From NCBI GenBank assembly GCA_030144725.1, contig JASKMD010000003.1, forward strand, positions 5,607,587 through 5,671,586: 64,000 nucleotides of DNA, written 5' to 3'. Numbering within the stretch: the stretch's first letter is position 1; every line of letters begins with the position of its first letter. Below the pieces are notes generated by a model, which saw nothing but the letters and a program-made list of their open reading frames with translations, had not been told where the DNA came from and ran no database searches. The translations under genes and the position numbers were made by a program. The DNA comes from Haematococcus lacustris (taxonomy: Eukaryota; Chlorophyta; Chlorophyceae; Chlamydomonadales; Haematococcaceae). Shown here in pieces: positions 30,507 to 42,104 of this stretch.

Positions 30507-31009
30507 TCACGCCTTCATCTGCCCACTGCCGAGCTCGCTGTCGGACGCCAAGCTGTCCGTCATTAACAGCCTGCTACGCTTCACGATGTCGGCGGCATCG
30601 TCCTGAAACTCCAGAGTGCTCTCACCGTCGTCAACGGCCATGTCGTCACTAGTGTAGCCGCTTGCGCTGCCACCGCCTGATGCACTCACACGCCCACTTC
30701 GCGCACTGCGCCCCTCGGTGCGGGGCTTGCGCACAACGTGGTACGCCAAGCCGCAACCGCCGGCGACCCATGCTGGAGATTTCTTCCCGACTGCGGGTGC
30801 GCCTCCAGGCGTGCCCGGTGATGTGGGCGTTACGTCAGCGCCAGCGTCGCTGCTCCCGTTGGCGGCTACGCAGCCCGGGTGTATTGAGGCCAAATCGCAC
30901 GCGACGTTGGAGCTGTCGGGCAGGCGCCCCATGACGATGAGCCGCGACAGGTCGGTGATGACGTTGTGCTCCAGCCAGCGCCGCACTGGGCGGGCCCCGT
31001 ACACATTCC
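30507..31009 (-). CDS. clpB: ClpB last exon with an unusual C-terminal extension
   Basis: The exon begins with the conserved end of the second AAA+ module ([15 protein letters not shown], then [10 protein letters not shown]). Normal ClpB proteins finish some 20-40 residues later. Here the frame continues for about 140 residues: a Ser/Thr/Gly/Pro-rich linker, a short KKSPAWV...[11 protein letters not shown] segment that may be the usual last strand displaced, a Ser/Gly/Arg-rich stretch, and an acidic tail ([11 protein letters not shown]). The stop is TGA at 30507-30509. The phase from the previous exon fits (G + GG). The tail is predicted to be disordered; its role is unknown. Confidence 0.85.
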
Positions 31010-31166
31010 CTGCGGTCATCCCGGCGTCATTCGCATGAACGTGACAAAAAGCAATGCACGCCAACACGCAATAAGCAGCCATCCGTGGATGTGAGCACAG
31101 GCAATGTAGGCAATGTAGACAAGGTGGTGCTGCCTATGGTGCTGAGCACCACACTTCCGACTGCGC

Positions 31167-31212
<46 letters not shown>

Positions 31213-34200
31213 GGTGGTAGCCAGCAAATAATCACAGAGAAGCGGTCATGTTTCTGCCAGTGTCAGCCGACCCTCCAAGCCTTGCTTACCCCCAGCCATT
31301 GCTGCTGCGTCTGACCAGATGCCCGGGCACCCCTGCCCTGATCTCACCACCCTCACCACCCACCCTGGCCCTACCCACCCACCTGCGGCAGCTGTTGCCT
31401 GAGCCACTGCGTGCTGCAGCGCCGCGTCAGTGATGGTGAGGGTGATGTTCTTGGGCGCCAGCCGGGAGTCCAGCTCAGAGGCGATGAGGCGCGCGATGCC
31501 CAGCATCTGGTCCTGTGCCCCCAAGCAGTGCAGGCACCAGCACACTAGCGTGAGCGACATGCTGTATGTAAAGATGCTTGTTTCGGTGTTTGGGGGAAGG
31601 CACAGGGTACCAGGTGGAGGGGGGTATCAAATGATGGAGGATGTTTGGAGACATAGGGAGGAGGGTAGAGGGAGGGGTGGGAAGTGTAACAGGGGCACTG
31701 GCCCATCACACGGGGATACGACCACAGGGATACGACCACAGGGATACGACCACAAAATTAAACTCGGTTGTTCACCAGTTGTTCCATTCAGATATACCCC
31801 ATTCCCACACCTACCTTCAGGCCAACAAAACTCATTCAACAAGGAACAACATGTTGGGCTGTGGGTAATCTCACTCAGCTACTACAAACATGTTGTAGCA
31901 TCCTCGATCGCACCCTTGATGACCACAAACCCCAAGTCGATGGCACGTTCCTGGGGCAAACCCCCTGACCACTGGGCACCTCATCAAAACACCTACCTTC
32001 AGGCAAAGTCAATGGGACTGTCACCTAGCAAGACAGCCAGCAGGGCAGCTAGCTCGCTAGCAAGCTGACTGTACGTTGTGCAGTGCAAGTTCACCTGTTC
32101 AGCATACACCTCCCCTGCCCAACCCTGGCCTGGCCTGGCTTGGCTCCCACCACCCCCTCCCCTGCCCACCTGGCCTAGGGGGTCGAACACTACGATGTCA
32201 TCCAGGCGGTTCAGGAACTCTGGGCGGAAGAAGGAGCGCACCACCTTGAGCACCTGCTCACGTACCGCAGTGCGAGGTGTGCCGGCCTGCAGCGCCAAGC
32301 CAGGCAACAACATGCCATGAGCCCGGCAAAACCCAGCTCATCCAAGCCCGGCCCGGCTTGGCCCAACTGCCTGGCCCAGCTGCCCTGCCCGACCCAGCCC
32401 AGCCCTCGGACCTTCCCCTGCCAACACCTGCAGCCCCGCCATGAGGATGTCAGAGCCCAGGTTGCTGGTCATGATGATGACGGTGTTGGAGAAGTTGACT
32501 GTTCGCCCCTTGGCGTCCGTGACCCGGCCATCATCCAGGATGGACAGCAGCACGTTGAACACCTCGGCATGTGCCTTCTCAACTTCGTCAAAAAGTACCA
32601 CGCTGCGCACAGGAACAAGAGAGGGAGCCAAGGCATCAGTGAGGAAGGCAGCAGAATGGCAGCGGCAGGCAACAGTGGGGCAGGAGCTATGGCTTGTTGT
32701 TGGACATCTGTGGCAGCCAGGGCAGACAGCTGTGGCCACTAGGGTGGGTGGGTGGGTCAGGTCATGGAGGAGGGGGAAGAAAAGGGACAACAACTGGGTG
32801 GGTGGGTGGGTGGGTGGGTGGGTGGGTATGGCGAGCAAGGCAGGGAGTGGGGCAGGGCCCTCAACGGAGTTCTGGGGGCCGGCTGGCAAGAAGGGCTGGC
32901 AGACATTTGCAGACATCTTCTGCACCCACTGTCACACTCGAGCGTCACACCCCCCGGTCACACTCTGGCGTCACACACCCCAGTCATACTCTCCGGGCCA
33001 ACACCGTCTTAGCTGTCACCTGTAGGGGCGGCGTCGTACTGCCTCAGTGAGCTGGCCTCCCTCCTCATGGCCCACGTATCCAGGAGGCGCCCCGATCATG
33101 CGGCTCACGCTGTGCTTCTCCATGTACTCGCCCATGTCAATGCGAATCTGAAGGCCAGGCGACCAGGCGGGGTGGGGGTGGGGGGAGGTCACAGGGGGCA
33201 GAGTGAGGTCACAGAGGCTAGAGTGAGGTCACAGGGGGCAGAGTGAGGTGTGCTGGGGACTGACCCGTTTCCAATGGGTTAGGGTTAGGTTTAGGACCCG
33301 AGTTAGGGTTAGGGTTAGGGTGAGGGGCAGGCAGAGTCCTTCAATGCTGCATAGACAGTTGCGACGATCCCTGGTCCACACTCGTCCTGCTGGGGCTGGT
33401 ACCCATGCTTACATGCCCCTTTGCCAGTCTGGCCCACCTTCCCCTCCCGTGCCCCCCTCCCCTCCTCTTCCTGCCCTGCCCCCCGCCCTCCCCTGCCCCC
33501 CGCCCTCCCCTGCTTCCTCCCCTCCCATTCCACCGCCATCCACCTACCATCATCTTCTCGTCATCGAAAAGCAAGGCTGCCAGCGCCTTGGCCAGCTCAG
33601 TCTTGCCCACCCCTGCGCGCCATGTCAGGTCAGGGCAGGTCAACCAGCTTCCCCCCAGCTTCCCCCAGCTTCCCCCAGCTTCCTCCCAGCTTCCTCCCAG
33701 CTTCCTCCCAGCTTTCCCCCAGCTTCCCCCCAGCTTCCCCCCTCACACCACTCACCAGTGGGGCCCAGGAACAGGAAGGAGGAGCCGCGGGAGCGTGAGG
33801 CCAGGCCTGCCCGGCTGCGCAGCACTGCGTCTGCCACCGCCGCCACCGCGTCCTCCTGCCCTACCACCCGCCTGCACCACCAATGCTGTGTCACACAGTG
33901 TGAAAAGGTATGAGTGACCAGTGAGGAGTGAGGAGTGAGGAGGAGTGGCCGTTGCACGCATGTGACGCTTACGGTAGGTAGGGAGGTGCGCATCAGAGCA
34001 GCAGGACATGGGCAGGGCAGAGTGTGCGTCACAAAGTGTGAGTCACACGAGAGCTGCAACCATACTCCTTATGACGCCACTGAGGGCCAGAGCACCCGAG
34101 GGACCCACCCAGCCCCACCCAGCCTCACCCCCACCCCTTTTGATACTCATGATTTCCCTATTGGCACCGCACCGCACCCCACCCACCTGTGCAGCTCGCT

Positions 34201-37200
34201 CTCCCCACCCCGCCCAGCCACACCACACCACTATGGCAGGGCAGGGACGGGCAGCCCCCCCCACCCTCCACCCCACCCACCCACTTGTGCAAGCTGCCCC
34301 CCACCCCCACCCCCACCCCCACCCCACCGACCCCCCCCTTACCCCCCACCCTACTACCCACTTGTGCAGCTCACTGCGCAGCTGCAGCAGCTTCTCCCGC
34401 TCCGTCTGCTGCAGCCTCGACACGGGGATGCCAGTCCAGCGGGCCACCACGGCAGCAATCTCCTCCGGCCCAACCGCCTCTGTCAGCATGGCGTCAGAGG
34501 GGGCCTGCGGTAGAGTAGGGCAGAGGTGAGGGGGGGAGGGGTTGGGGGGAGGGGGTAGGGAGTGGGGGGGGGGGGGAGAAGATGTGGATGGGGAGGGGGC
34601 GGGGGAGGGGGAGGGGGAGCGGGAGGAGGGGGGGAGGAAGGGGGGGAGGGGGAGATGAGCGTCAGGGTAGGGGGGGAGGATGAAGCAGGTGAGGAAGCCC
34701 TAGGATGCGTGGTGCCTCTGAAGGGGGGTGGGTGGTGAGTGGGGGGTAGGGGTAGGGGGATGGGGTAGGGGAGGGGGGTGGTGGGTAAGGGGAAGGGGTT
34801 GGGGGGGGGAGGGGAGGAGGTGCCTGCACCTGGCTGCGCAGCGCCTTGAGCCGCGCATCCACATCCGGCAGAGCTCCGTACTTGAGGTCAGCGATGCGCG
34901 CCAGGTCGTTACGAGCCTCTGCTAGCCCGATGTTCACTTGGATCTGCACAGTCACACAATGTCACACCGTGCCATGGCAACGCTGCTGCCATGCTCATGC
35001 TCCCAGGCCCATGCTGTGCCCCCTGGCCCCCAGCCTCGACCCTGGCCCTGCTCTGTCTCACACAATGTCACACAATGTCACACAATGTCACACAATGTCA
35101 CACAATGTCACACAATGCCACACAATGCCACACAATGCCACACAATGTCACACAATGTCACACAATGTCACACAATGTCACACAATGTCACACAATGTCA
35201 CACAATGTCACACAATGTCACACAATGACCCCAGAACCTGCCACAAGTCACGCAAGCTGGTGGGGGTAGTGATGTCCATGCTGCCCACCCCCCCTGTTAC
35301 CCTCCTGCCCCCCCACCCTCCCTACCCCAACCCCCTCCCTCACCCTTACCCTCCCCTCCTCCCCCCTCAGCCAGTGCAGCCCACCTGCTCCCTCTTTTCC
35401 TGCAGCCTCCTCATCTCCTCCAGCCTGCTCCTCTCGGCCTCATAGCGCAGCTGCAGGGGGCGCAGCTGCTCCTGCAGCGCTGCCAGCTCCATGCCCACCT
35501 GGTCACACATACACACACCCACACATATACACATACACATACACATACACACACACCAGTGGATATGTGGGATCTTTGCCACAGATGAGTGAGAGTGACT
35601 CGGTCAAAATAGCACATGTGCATTGCAAGTAGAGTCATGTACTCAGATTCACATTATTACAACACCCCCGCACGACACCTTCCTTCCGCTCCCCCTCCCC
35701 TCCCTCCCCCCTCCCTCCCGCCTTCCCTCCCCCTGCCCACCTCCCTGTGACACCTCCCTTCCCCCATTCTACATTCATGCCGACCCTCCCCTTCCTTTCT
35801 AGCAGTTTTTGGTACGGTAGGTTAATGCCCACCCTCCCACCCCTTCCTGTGCTTTCTGGAGTATGGGGTAGGGTTGGCAGGTGGGATATCAAAAAGTCAT
35901 GGATGGGTGTGGCAGGTGGCAGGTGGGTAAGGTATGGGCAGGGTTGGCAGTGGGCGTTTTCTGCTTGTTCATGTGGTTTTTGGAGTATGGGTGGTGAGGT
36001 ACATTATAAGGAATGGGTGGAGGTGGCAGGCGGCAGCTCGTAGGCGATGGGTGGGAGAGGCAGGTGGGAGTAGTCACAGGCAAGGTAGAGTGATACCTGC
36101 CCTCCCACTCCTTCCTGTGCTCTGTGGAGTATGGGTGGGGGTGGCAGGTGGTGGCATCACAAGGGATGGGTGGGGAGGCAGGTGGGGGGTTCTTACAGGA
36201 TGGGTGGGGAGGCAGGTGGGGGGTTCTTACAGGATGGGTGGGAGAGGCAGGTGGCAGGTGGCAAATGAGGTATTGTGAAGGTAAGGTGGGGGAGGCATGT
36301 GGGGGTAGTGGCAGCCCCCCGTGGTAGTCCTGCCTAGCCTACCTGGCTGAGTCTGGCCTCAGCCTCAGCCACATCCACAGCAGTAATGTGATCTTTGCCA
36401 CAGATGAGTGAGAGTGACTTGCTCATGAAAGGGACATCTGGACTCTGCAGGCCCCAAACCTGGCTGAGCTCGCTTTGGAGCATGGGTGATGAGGTGTATT
36501 GAAGGGATGGGTGGTGGTAGGTGGCGGTTCTCAGGGGATGGGTGGGGGAGGCAGGTGGGAGTAGTCGCAGCCCCAAATCTGTACCTGGCTCAGCCGCGCC
36601 ACGCTGAGGTCATCCTTCTCTTTCTTCAGGGCAGCTTCCTCCACCTACGCTCCACAACATAAGGTGGGGGGTGGGGGGCCGGGGTCAGGGCCAGAGCTGC
36701 TGATGGCAATGCTGATGGGGTGGGAGTGGGCACTCCACAGCATGCCAGCCATCACTGACAACAGCGACAGCGACAGCAAAAGGAGGAGAACAGAGAACCA
36801 AGACGAAGCGAGAGAGGGGGCAAGCGGGCAAAGGCGGGGGTGAGGGAGGGGGTGAGGGAGGGGGTGAGGGAGGGGGTGTGGGAGGGGGTGAGGGAGGGGG
36901 TGTGGGAGGGGGTGAGGGAGGGGGTGAGGGAGGGGGTGTGGGAGGGGGTGAGGGAGGGGGTGTGGGAGGGGGTGAGGGAGGGGGTGTGGGAGGGGGTGAG
37001 GGAGGGGGTGTGGGAGGGGGTGAGGGAGGGGGTGAGGGAGGGGGGTGTGGGAGGGGGTGAGGGAGGGGGTGAGGGAGGGGGTGTGGGAGGGGGTGAGGGA
37101 GGGGGTGAGGGAGGGGGGTGAGGGAGGGGTTGAGGGAGGGGTTGAGGGAGGGGTTGAGGGAGGGGTTGAGGGAGGGGGTGTGGGAGGAGGGTGAGGTGCG

Positions 37201-40200
37201 AGGTGGTATCCATCACCCTAGGTAGTTCTGACCTGCAGCCGAGTGCGAGTGCGTTCCAGGGTGTCCAGTGCCTCCGGCTTGCTGTCCAGCTGCACCCTCA
37301 CGGTGCTGCACGCCTCATCCATCAGGTCGATCGCCTTGTCCGGCAGGAAGCGGCTCTGCAGGGGGTGGCCGGACCACATCCCCTAGGGAGCTGGCTGGTA
37401 GCTGCCTGGTTTACAAGGGGCAGCTTGATGGAGCAGCTGCCTATCTAAGTTTCGCTGTCTATTTTCGTCTCTATTTCCTTTAAGGGGTTTTTGGACTGCT
37501 TCAACCTCAACAGGTGTCACTGGCAGGGATTGCCTGCTGCCCTGTTGGCCAGCCCACCGAGAGAACGCCCGTGTCCTGGCAGGGCTGGACATCAGGCTGA
37601 TGTATGGCGGGAGGTGTTTCCGCAGGTCAAGCGTCAGGGTTCAGGGGCAGGGCTGGCCCGGTGCCGTCACACCCAGGGGTCACACCCAGGGGGTCACACT
37701 CACACATCTGGTCCCCACCCGCTGGCCGTGTGTCACAAGCTGGTGGCATTGGCTGGGTCTTTGGCTGGGCCTTGAGCCCTTGGGCTGTCCTACTACCAAA
37801 CAGCCAAACCACAAAACTACCCAAAGGAGTTCAAGTCAAAAACAACCCAAGCAACAGGCAACCCTACCAGTGCAGCCAGACTATGTCACACCCAGGGGGT
37901 CACACCCAGGGGGTCACACACCTGTATGTAGCGGTCTGACAGCTCTGCAGCCACCACCAGCGCCCGGTCAGTGATGCGCACGCCGTGGTGCGACTCGTAC
38001 TTCTCCTTGATGCCGCGCAGGATGCTGATGGTGTCGGCCACGCTGGGCTCACCCACCAGCACCTGGGGGGCGGGGGGTGGGGCAGGGGTGGGGGGCAGGG
38101 GTGTGGGGCAGGGGTGTGGGCAGGGGAGGGGGAAGGGGGCAGGGGGGGGCAGCAGGGGAGGGGGAAGGGGGGGGGCAGCAGGGGAGGGGGAAGGGGGAGT
38201 AGGGGCAGGGGAGGCAAGCGGCTTGGAAACTGTGTGGGGCAGGGAGACTGCTAGTGTTCAGGGGTAGCATGCCGCATGGGGCTTGACACCCATCAGGCAG
38301 GCAGGCCCAAGGCCATGGTGCGATGGGCTGGTGCGACATGGCAGGGCGGCATGACAGGGCGGCATGAGGCAATACGCTCCAAGGCGGTAGCAGCGTGCCG
38401 TGTGGTGCAGTGCAGGGCAATTGCAGTGCAAAGCGCAGCCAGAGCGGCGTACGCCACACTCGCAGCCGCTGACGCGCTCATCCAGCAAGTGGTGCAATGT
38501 GTTGCGGTGCTGCGTGGTGCTGGCACGGCTCGCAAGCCACACAAGCGGCCTCACGGCATGGCCCACAGCTGGTAAGGGGAGGGGGCAGGGGTGTGGGGCA
38601 GTGTGCTGTGGGGCAGGGCAGGGCAGGGCGGCACAATGCAACGCACAGCAGGCATCTGCTTCCAGAGGCAACACGCTGTGAGGTGGCGCCAGGAGTGCTG
38701 TGTGGGGCACCCAGGAGGCTTGGCACAAAGCTGCAAGGCCGACCTGCTGGAAGCGGCGCTCCAGGGCTGCGTCCTTCTCTATGTGCTGCCGGTACTCAGC
38801 CAGTGTGGTGGCACCTGTGGGGCAGGCCAGCAGCAGAGTCTGAGGGGCGGACAGCGGGCTCAGGGTCAGGGTCAGGGTCAGGGTCAGGGTGTCAGGGTCA
38901 GGGTCAGGGTCAGGGTGTCAGGGGCGGGCACTGACCAATGCAGCGCAGCTCCCCCCGAGCCAGCATGGGCTTCAGCATGTTGGCGGCGTCCATGGACCCC
39001 TCCGTCTTGCCCGCTCCCATGATCTGCCACAGCATGCAGGACAACACGCGAGGGATGTGGGCCTAGCAGCAGGTTGTGTGGGATGGGGGGCGGGGGGTGG
39101 GGCCGAGCGGCAGGGCTTGGGGGTTGTAGGGTGTGGGGGTAGGATGTAGGATTGTGGGGGGCGTGGGGTGTAGGATGTGGTGTGGGGATTGGAGGGTGGG
39201 AGCCAGCAATTGAGCGGGTAAGGCTCAACAGGGTTGGTGGGCCAGGCGGTTTCCCCCCCTGCCCTCCCCCCTGGCCCCCTGCCCCTCCCCCCTGCCCGCC
39301 CGCCCTAGTCAGCGACGCTGCATGGCAGCGCCTCCCCCCCCTGCCCCTCGCCCCCCCTCCTGCCCCCCCTGCCTTCTTCTGCTCATGGCCCCCCTGCCCC
39401 CCCCCTGCCCTTATCCCTTCCTGACCTCTAGGGCAGTCCATTGCTACCTCCCCCTGCTCATGCTCCTCCTGCAGCCCACCCACCATGTGCATTTCATCGA
39501 TGAACAGCACGATCTGTCCAGTCGCGGCCTTGATCTCTGCCAGCACCGCCTTCAGCCGCTCCTCAAACTCACCCCTGAGATGCCCACACATCGTGGAGAT
39601 ATGTGATAGTAAACTATTGTAGGGTTAAGTTGTCACACAATGGATGGGGTATTTATGAACGATTCACAGGTCCACAGCCTCAAAGGTGCTTGCCAGGGTT
39701 TGAACATGCGTCAGAGATGGTTATGGTCCACACGCCATGCAGTCATCAAGAGTGGCTGTGGCTGGAGAGAGAGGGGTAGGGAGGAGGGAGGGGGAGGGAG
39801 GTAGGGGGGAGGGTAGGAGGGGGAGGGTAGGAAGGGGGAGGGTAGGAGGGGGAGGGTAGGGGGAGGGAGGGTAGGGGGAGGGGGTAGGGGGAGGGGGTAG
39901 GGGGAGGGAGGAAGGGGGAGGGTAGGAAGGGGGAGGGAGGAAGGGGGAGGGTAGGAAGGGGGAGGGTAGGGGGAGGGGGAGGGGGAGGGTAGGAAGGGGG
40001 AGGGTAGGAGGAGGAGGGAGGAGGGGTAGGGGAGGAGGGGAGGGGAGGAGGGGGAGGGGGAAGGGGGAAGGGAGGAAGGGGAGGGGAGGAAGGGGTAGGG
40101 GAGAGAGGGAGGGCCCTCCATGTGAGGGTGCATGGCCGTGTGGTGGGTTCGGGCTGCGTTGTGGGGAACATGCGGAACAGGGGTGGAGAGGGGGGAGGTG

Positions 40201-42079
40201 GGGTGGGGTGGGGATGCAGGAGGGGAGGAGGGGCGGGGAACAGGGGCAAGGGGAGGGGGCAAGAGGTGGGGGATGCGGGAGGAGGGCGGGAGGGGTGTGG
40301 CCCTCACCGGTACTTTGCACCTGCCACCAGGGCCCCCATGTCCAGGCTGATGAGGCGCGTATTCCTCAAGCTCTCCGGCACATCCCCCCTCACGATGCGC
40401 TGCGCCAGGCCCTCCACACACGCCGTCTGCACACACCACCATCACCACCACCACCACCACCATCATCATCGTCGTCAAGCCCTCCGCGCCCTCGACTCAA
40501 GCCGTCTGCACCCACCACCACTACCACCATCACCACCACCACCACCACCACCACCACCACCACCACCACCACCACCATCATCGTCATACTTGTTATCATC
40601 CTCACCATCATCAAAACCTCCACCACCGTCATCACCACCAACTGTCACAACTACCACCACCACAAGCCAAAGAACATGGCAGCCAACTCCACTCCACTCG
40701 CAGACACCACCACCACCATTATCGCCACCTCCACCATCATGAATGCCAGCATCCCCATTCTTACCACCATCACCACAAGCCTAAGCACCTGACCCAAGCG
40801 CCTCCAGCAAGCCACCAAATCAAACATCACCATCATCATGAGCTCCGTCATCACCAACCTCAAGAATGCCAGTGCAAGCACAGTCGCGCACTGCCACCAC
40901 CCCCAGCAGCAGCAGCAGCAGCACCAGGCAGGGAGAGGGGAGGAAGGCAAGCAGCAGTAGGGCAGGGAAGGAGGGGCAGGCAGCAGGAGGGGCAGGCAGC
41001 AGGAGGGGCAGGCAGCAGGAGGGGCAGGCAGCAGGAGGGGCAGGCAGCAGGAGGGGCAGGCATGCCCACCTTGCCCACGCCCGGCTCCCCGATGAGCACG
41101 GGGTTGTTCTTGGTACGCCGGCACAGCACTCGCACCATGCGCCGGATCTCGTCATCCCTGCCCGGGTCAAGACAGGCAGGGCAGGCAGGGCACAACATGA
41201 TGACTGGATGACTCACAACGGCGGTGCTGGACAAGTGCAATGGCAGGCAGGCAGGGGGGCAGGCGGCAAGTGGGCAGGCGAAAGTGGGCAGGCGCAAGTG
41301 GGCAGGCGCAAGTGGGCAGGTGCCTGCTGTGCCTGATGTATTCACTGACAGGGGGGCACAGGGGGCCACAGGGGGCCACAGGGGGGCAGGTGAGGGTGGG
41401 GTGGGGTGTAGCTGGCAGGTATGGCAGGCAGGGCAGGCAGCGCAGCTGCTTTGCCTGATGATGATGATGATGCCGACATGATGACCTGATGACTCGCAGC
41501 GACGGTGCTGGACATGTGCAGAGGCAGGCAGAGGACCAGGTGGCTGGTGGACAGGCACCAGCTACTGTACTTGGGTGACACTCACTGCCTGGACCTCCCC
41601 ACTCCACCCTAGAGCACCGACCCTACACACATGCCATTGGGCACATGCCATTGGGTGGGCGGGGTGGTGGTCAGCGGGCCGGCCTAACACAGTGTGACCC
41701 TCACAGCCATTGTCTTTCACGAGTGTGATGGTGGGTGGGCACAGGGGCATCAGTGGGTGGGGTGTGGCCGGCAAGTGGGCAGACGGACAGGCAGGCAGGC
41801 GGGTGGGTGGGCACACGGGCCTGGCGCTCCTCACACATGTACAATCTTTGTGTCCTTCTGCACAAACTGCGCAGCCTCCACTGAGATTGAGGCACATTGC
41901 CTTCCCCCTTCCATTCCCACCCCTCCCACCCTCACTACTCCTCGTCTTCCCCTTCCCTCCTTTCACCCTCCCTCCCCCAACCCTCCCCTCCCCATCCCCT
42001 CCTCCCACCTGCCAATGACGGGATCCAAGTGAGCAGCGTTGGCTGTCAGGTCCTGCCCGTACTTGGTCAGCGCTTCAAA
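30507..42079 (-). CDS. clpB: ClpB/Hsp100-type protein disaggregase, partial (19 exons, N domain missing)
   Basis: Hexameric AAA+ chaperone that threads aggregated proteins through its pore together with Hsp70. Minus-strand exons: 42009-42079, 41070-41157, 40308-40426, 39484-39574, 38936-39023, 38744-38814, 37922-38062, 37233-37355, 36585-36644, 35385-35498, 34830-34943, 34362-34504, 33756-33871, 33548-33612, 33020-33147, 32428-32602, 32170-32286, 31383-31512, 30507-31009. All junctions are GT-AG and phases agree, giving 818 codons plus TGA. In this partial numbering: Walker A GEPGVGKT 47-54, pore loop AKYRGEFEER 90-99, Walker B IVLFIDE 114-120, middle domain about 265-360, second Walker A GPTGVGKT 444-451, second pore loop GYVGHEEGG from 491, Walker B SVVLFDE 511-517, arginine finger FLNR 594-597. 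Exon 1 here starts at the first AAA+ module, so about 150 N-terminal residues and any organelle transit peptide are missing at the gap/LINE upstream. Cytosolic, plastid or mitochondrial location cannot be decided. Confidence 0.95.
31166..31212. repeat. (GGCTCA)n intronic microsatellite
   Basis: About seven GGCTCA hexamers, in the intron between the last two ClpB exons. Confidence 0.9.
31711..31900. repeat. Dispersed repeat Y, longest copy, inside a ClpB intron
   Basis: Three tandem GGGATACGACCACA units (about 31715-31750) lead into AAATTAAACTCGGTTGTTCA and, after 25 bp, the GGCCAACAAAACTCATTC half. Both halves match the copy near 27613-27975. Presumably a mobile or duplicated element in the intron between 31512 and 32170. 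Confidence 0.6.
33272..33325 (+). repeat. Interstitial telomere-like repeats
   Basis: GGGTTAGGGTTAGGTTTAGG, then ACCCGAG, then three further TTAGGG units, inside the intron between ClpB exons 33020-33147 and 33548-33612. Mixture of TTAGGG and TTTAGG types. Confidence 0.85.
33640..33745 (+). repeat. CAGCTTCCCCC minisatellite in ClpB intron
   Basis: About nine 10-11-bp units of CAGCTTCCTCC or CAGCTTCCCCC. Confidence 0.85.
34830..36644 (-). CDS. clpB: ClpB middle-domain exons (coiled-coil propeller)
   Basis: Exons 36585-36644, 35385-35498 and 34830-34943 encode [14 protein letters not shown], a Glu/Arg/Leu-rich helix ([20 protein letters not shown]), and [20 protein letters not shown]. Together they align with the order of the ClpB M domain, which docks Hsp70 and controls ATPase activity. 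The M domain seems shorter than in bacterial ClpB (about 95 versus 120 or more residues), so a small exon may have been missed. Candidates ending in CTCAGCCAG-GT lie at about 36343 and 36465 but could also be decayed duplications of the 36585 exon end. Confidence 0.75.
35051..35229 (+). repeat. (CACACAATGT)n decamer array in ClpB intron
   Basis: About 17 near-perfect decamers (three with GCCA instead of GTCA), located between exons 34830-34943 and 35385-35498. The His/Ser/Asn/Thr repeat frames over it are artefacts. Confidence 0.95.
36836..37190 (+). repeat. (GTGAGGGAGGGG)n array in ClpB intron
   Basis: About 28 units of a 12-bp G-rich repeat with GTGTGGGAGGGG variants, entirely in the intron between 36644 and 37233. 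The plus (template) strand is the G-rich one. Confidence 0.95.
38860..38930 (+). repeat. (GGTCAG)n tract in ClpB intron
   Basis: Short hexamer run GGTCAG with GGTGTCAG interruptions, immediately before the donor of exon 38936-39023. Confidence 0.85.
39765..40110 (+). repeat. GGGGGAGGGTAGGA minisatellite in ClpB intron
   Basis: About 350 bp of purine repeats (GGGAGGGTAGG and GGGAGGAAGGG units) on the plus strand, pyrimidine on the coding strand. Confidence 0.9.
40433..40580 (+). repeat. (CAC)n trinucleotide tract in ClpB intron
   Basis: Two CAC/ATC runs separated by about 60 bp, giving poly-His and poly-Thr frames that are not genes. Confidence 0.9.
40975..41062 (+). repeat. (GGCAGGCAGCAGGAGG)n repeats in ClpB intron
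   Basis: Six units of a 15-bp GGGGCAGGCAGCAGG repeat next to the donor of exon 41070-41157. Confidence 0.9.
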
Positions 42080-42104
42080 CTGCAGCAAGGAGGTTGTGCT
42101 CCAT

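Noticed and set aside
33272..33325. A chromosome end
   Set aside because: Only about eight telomere-like units inside a ClpB intron with coding exons on both sides.
34846..35445. His/Ser/Asn repeat frames
   Set aside because: Decamer microsatellite in a ClpB intron.
36750..37216. Pro/Thr/Ser-rich protein on the minus strand
   Set aside because: It is the complement of the (GTGAGGGAGGGG)n intron repeat.
39711..40478. 255-codon Pro/Ser/Leu frame on the minus strand
   Set aside because: Covers purine minisatellite and one true ClpB exon in the wrong frame.
41562..42008. Cys-rich minus-strand frame ([15 protein letters not shown])
   Set aside because: Falls in a ClpB intron, is not flanked by plausible splice sites in phase, and has low-complexity surroundings.
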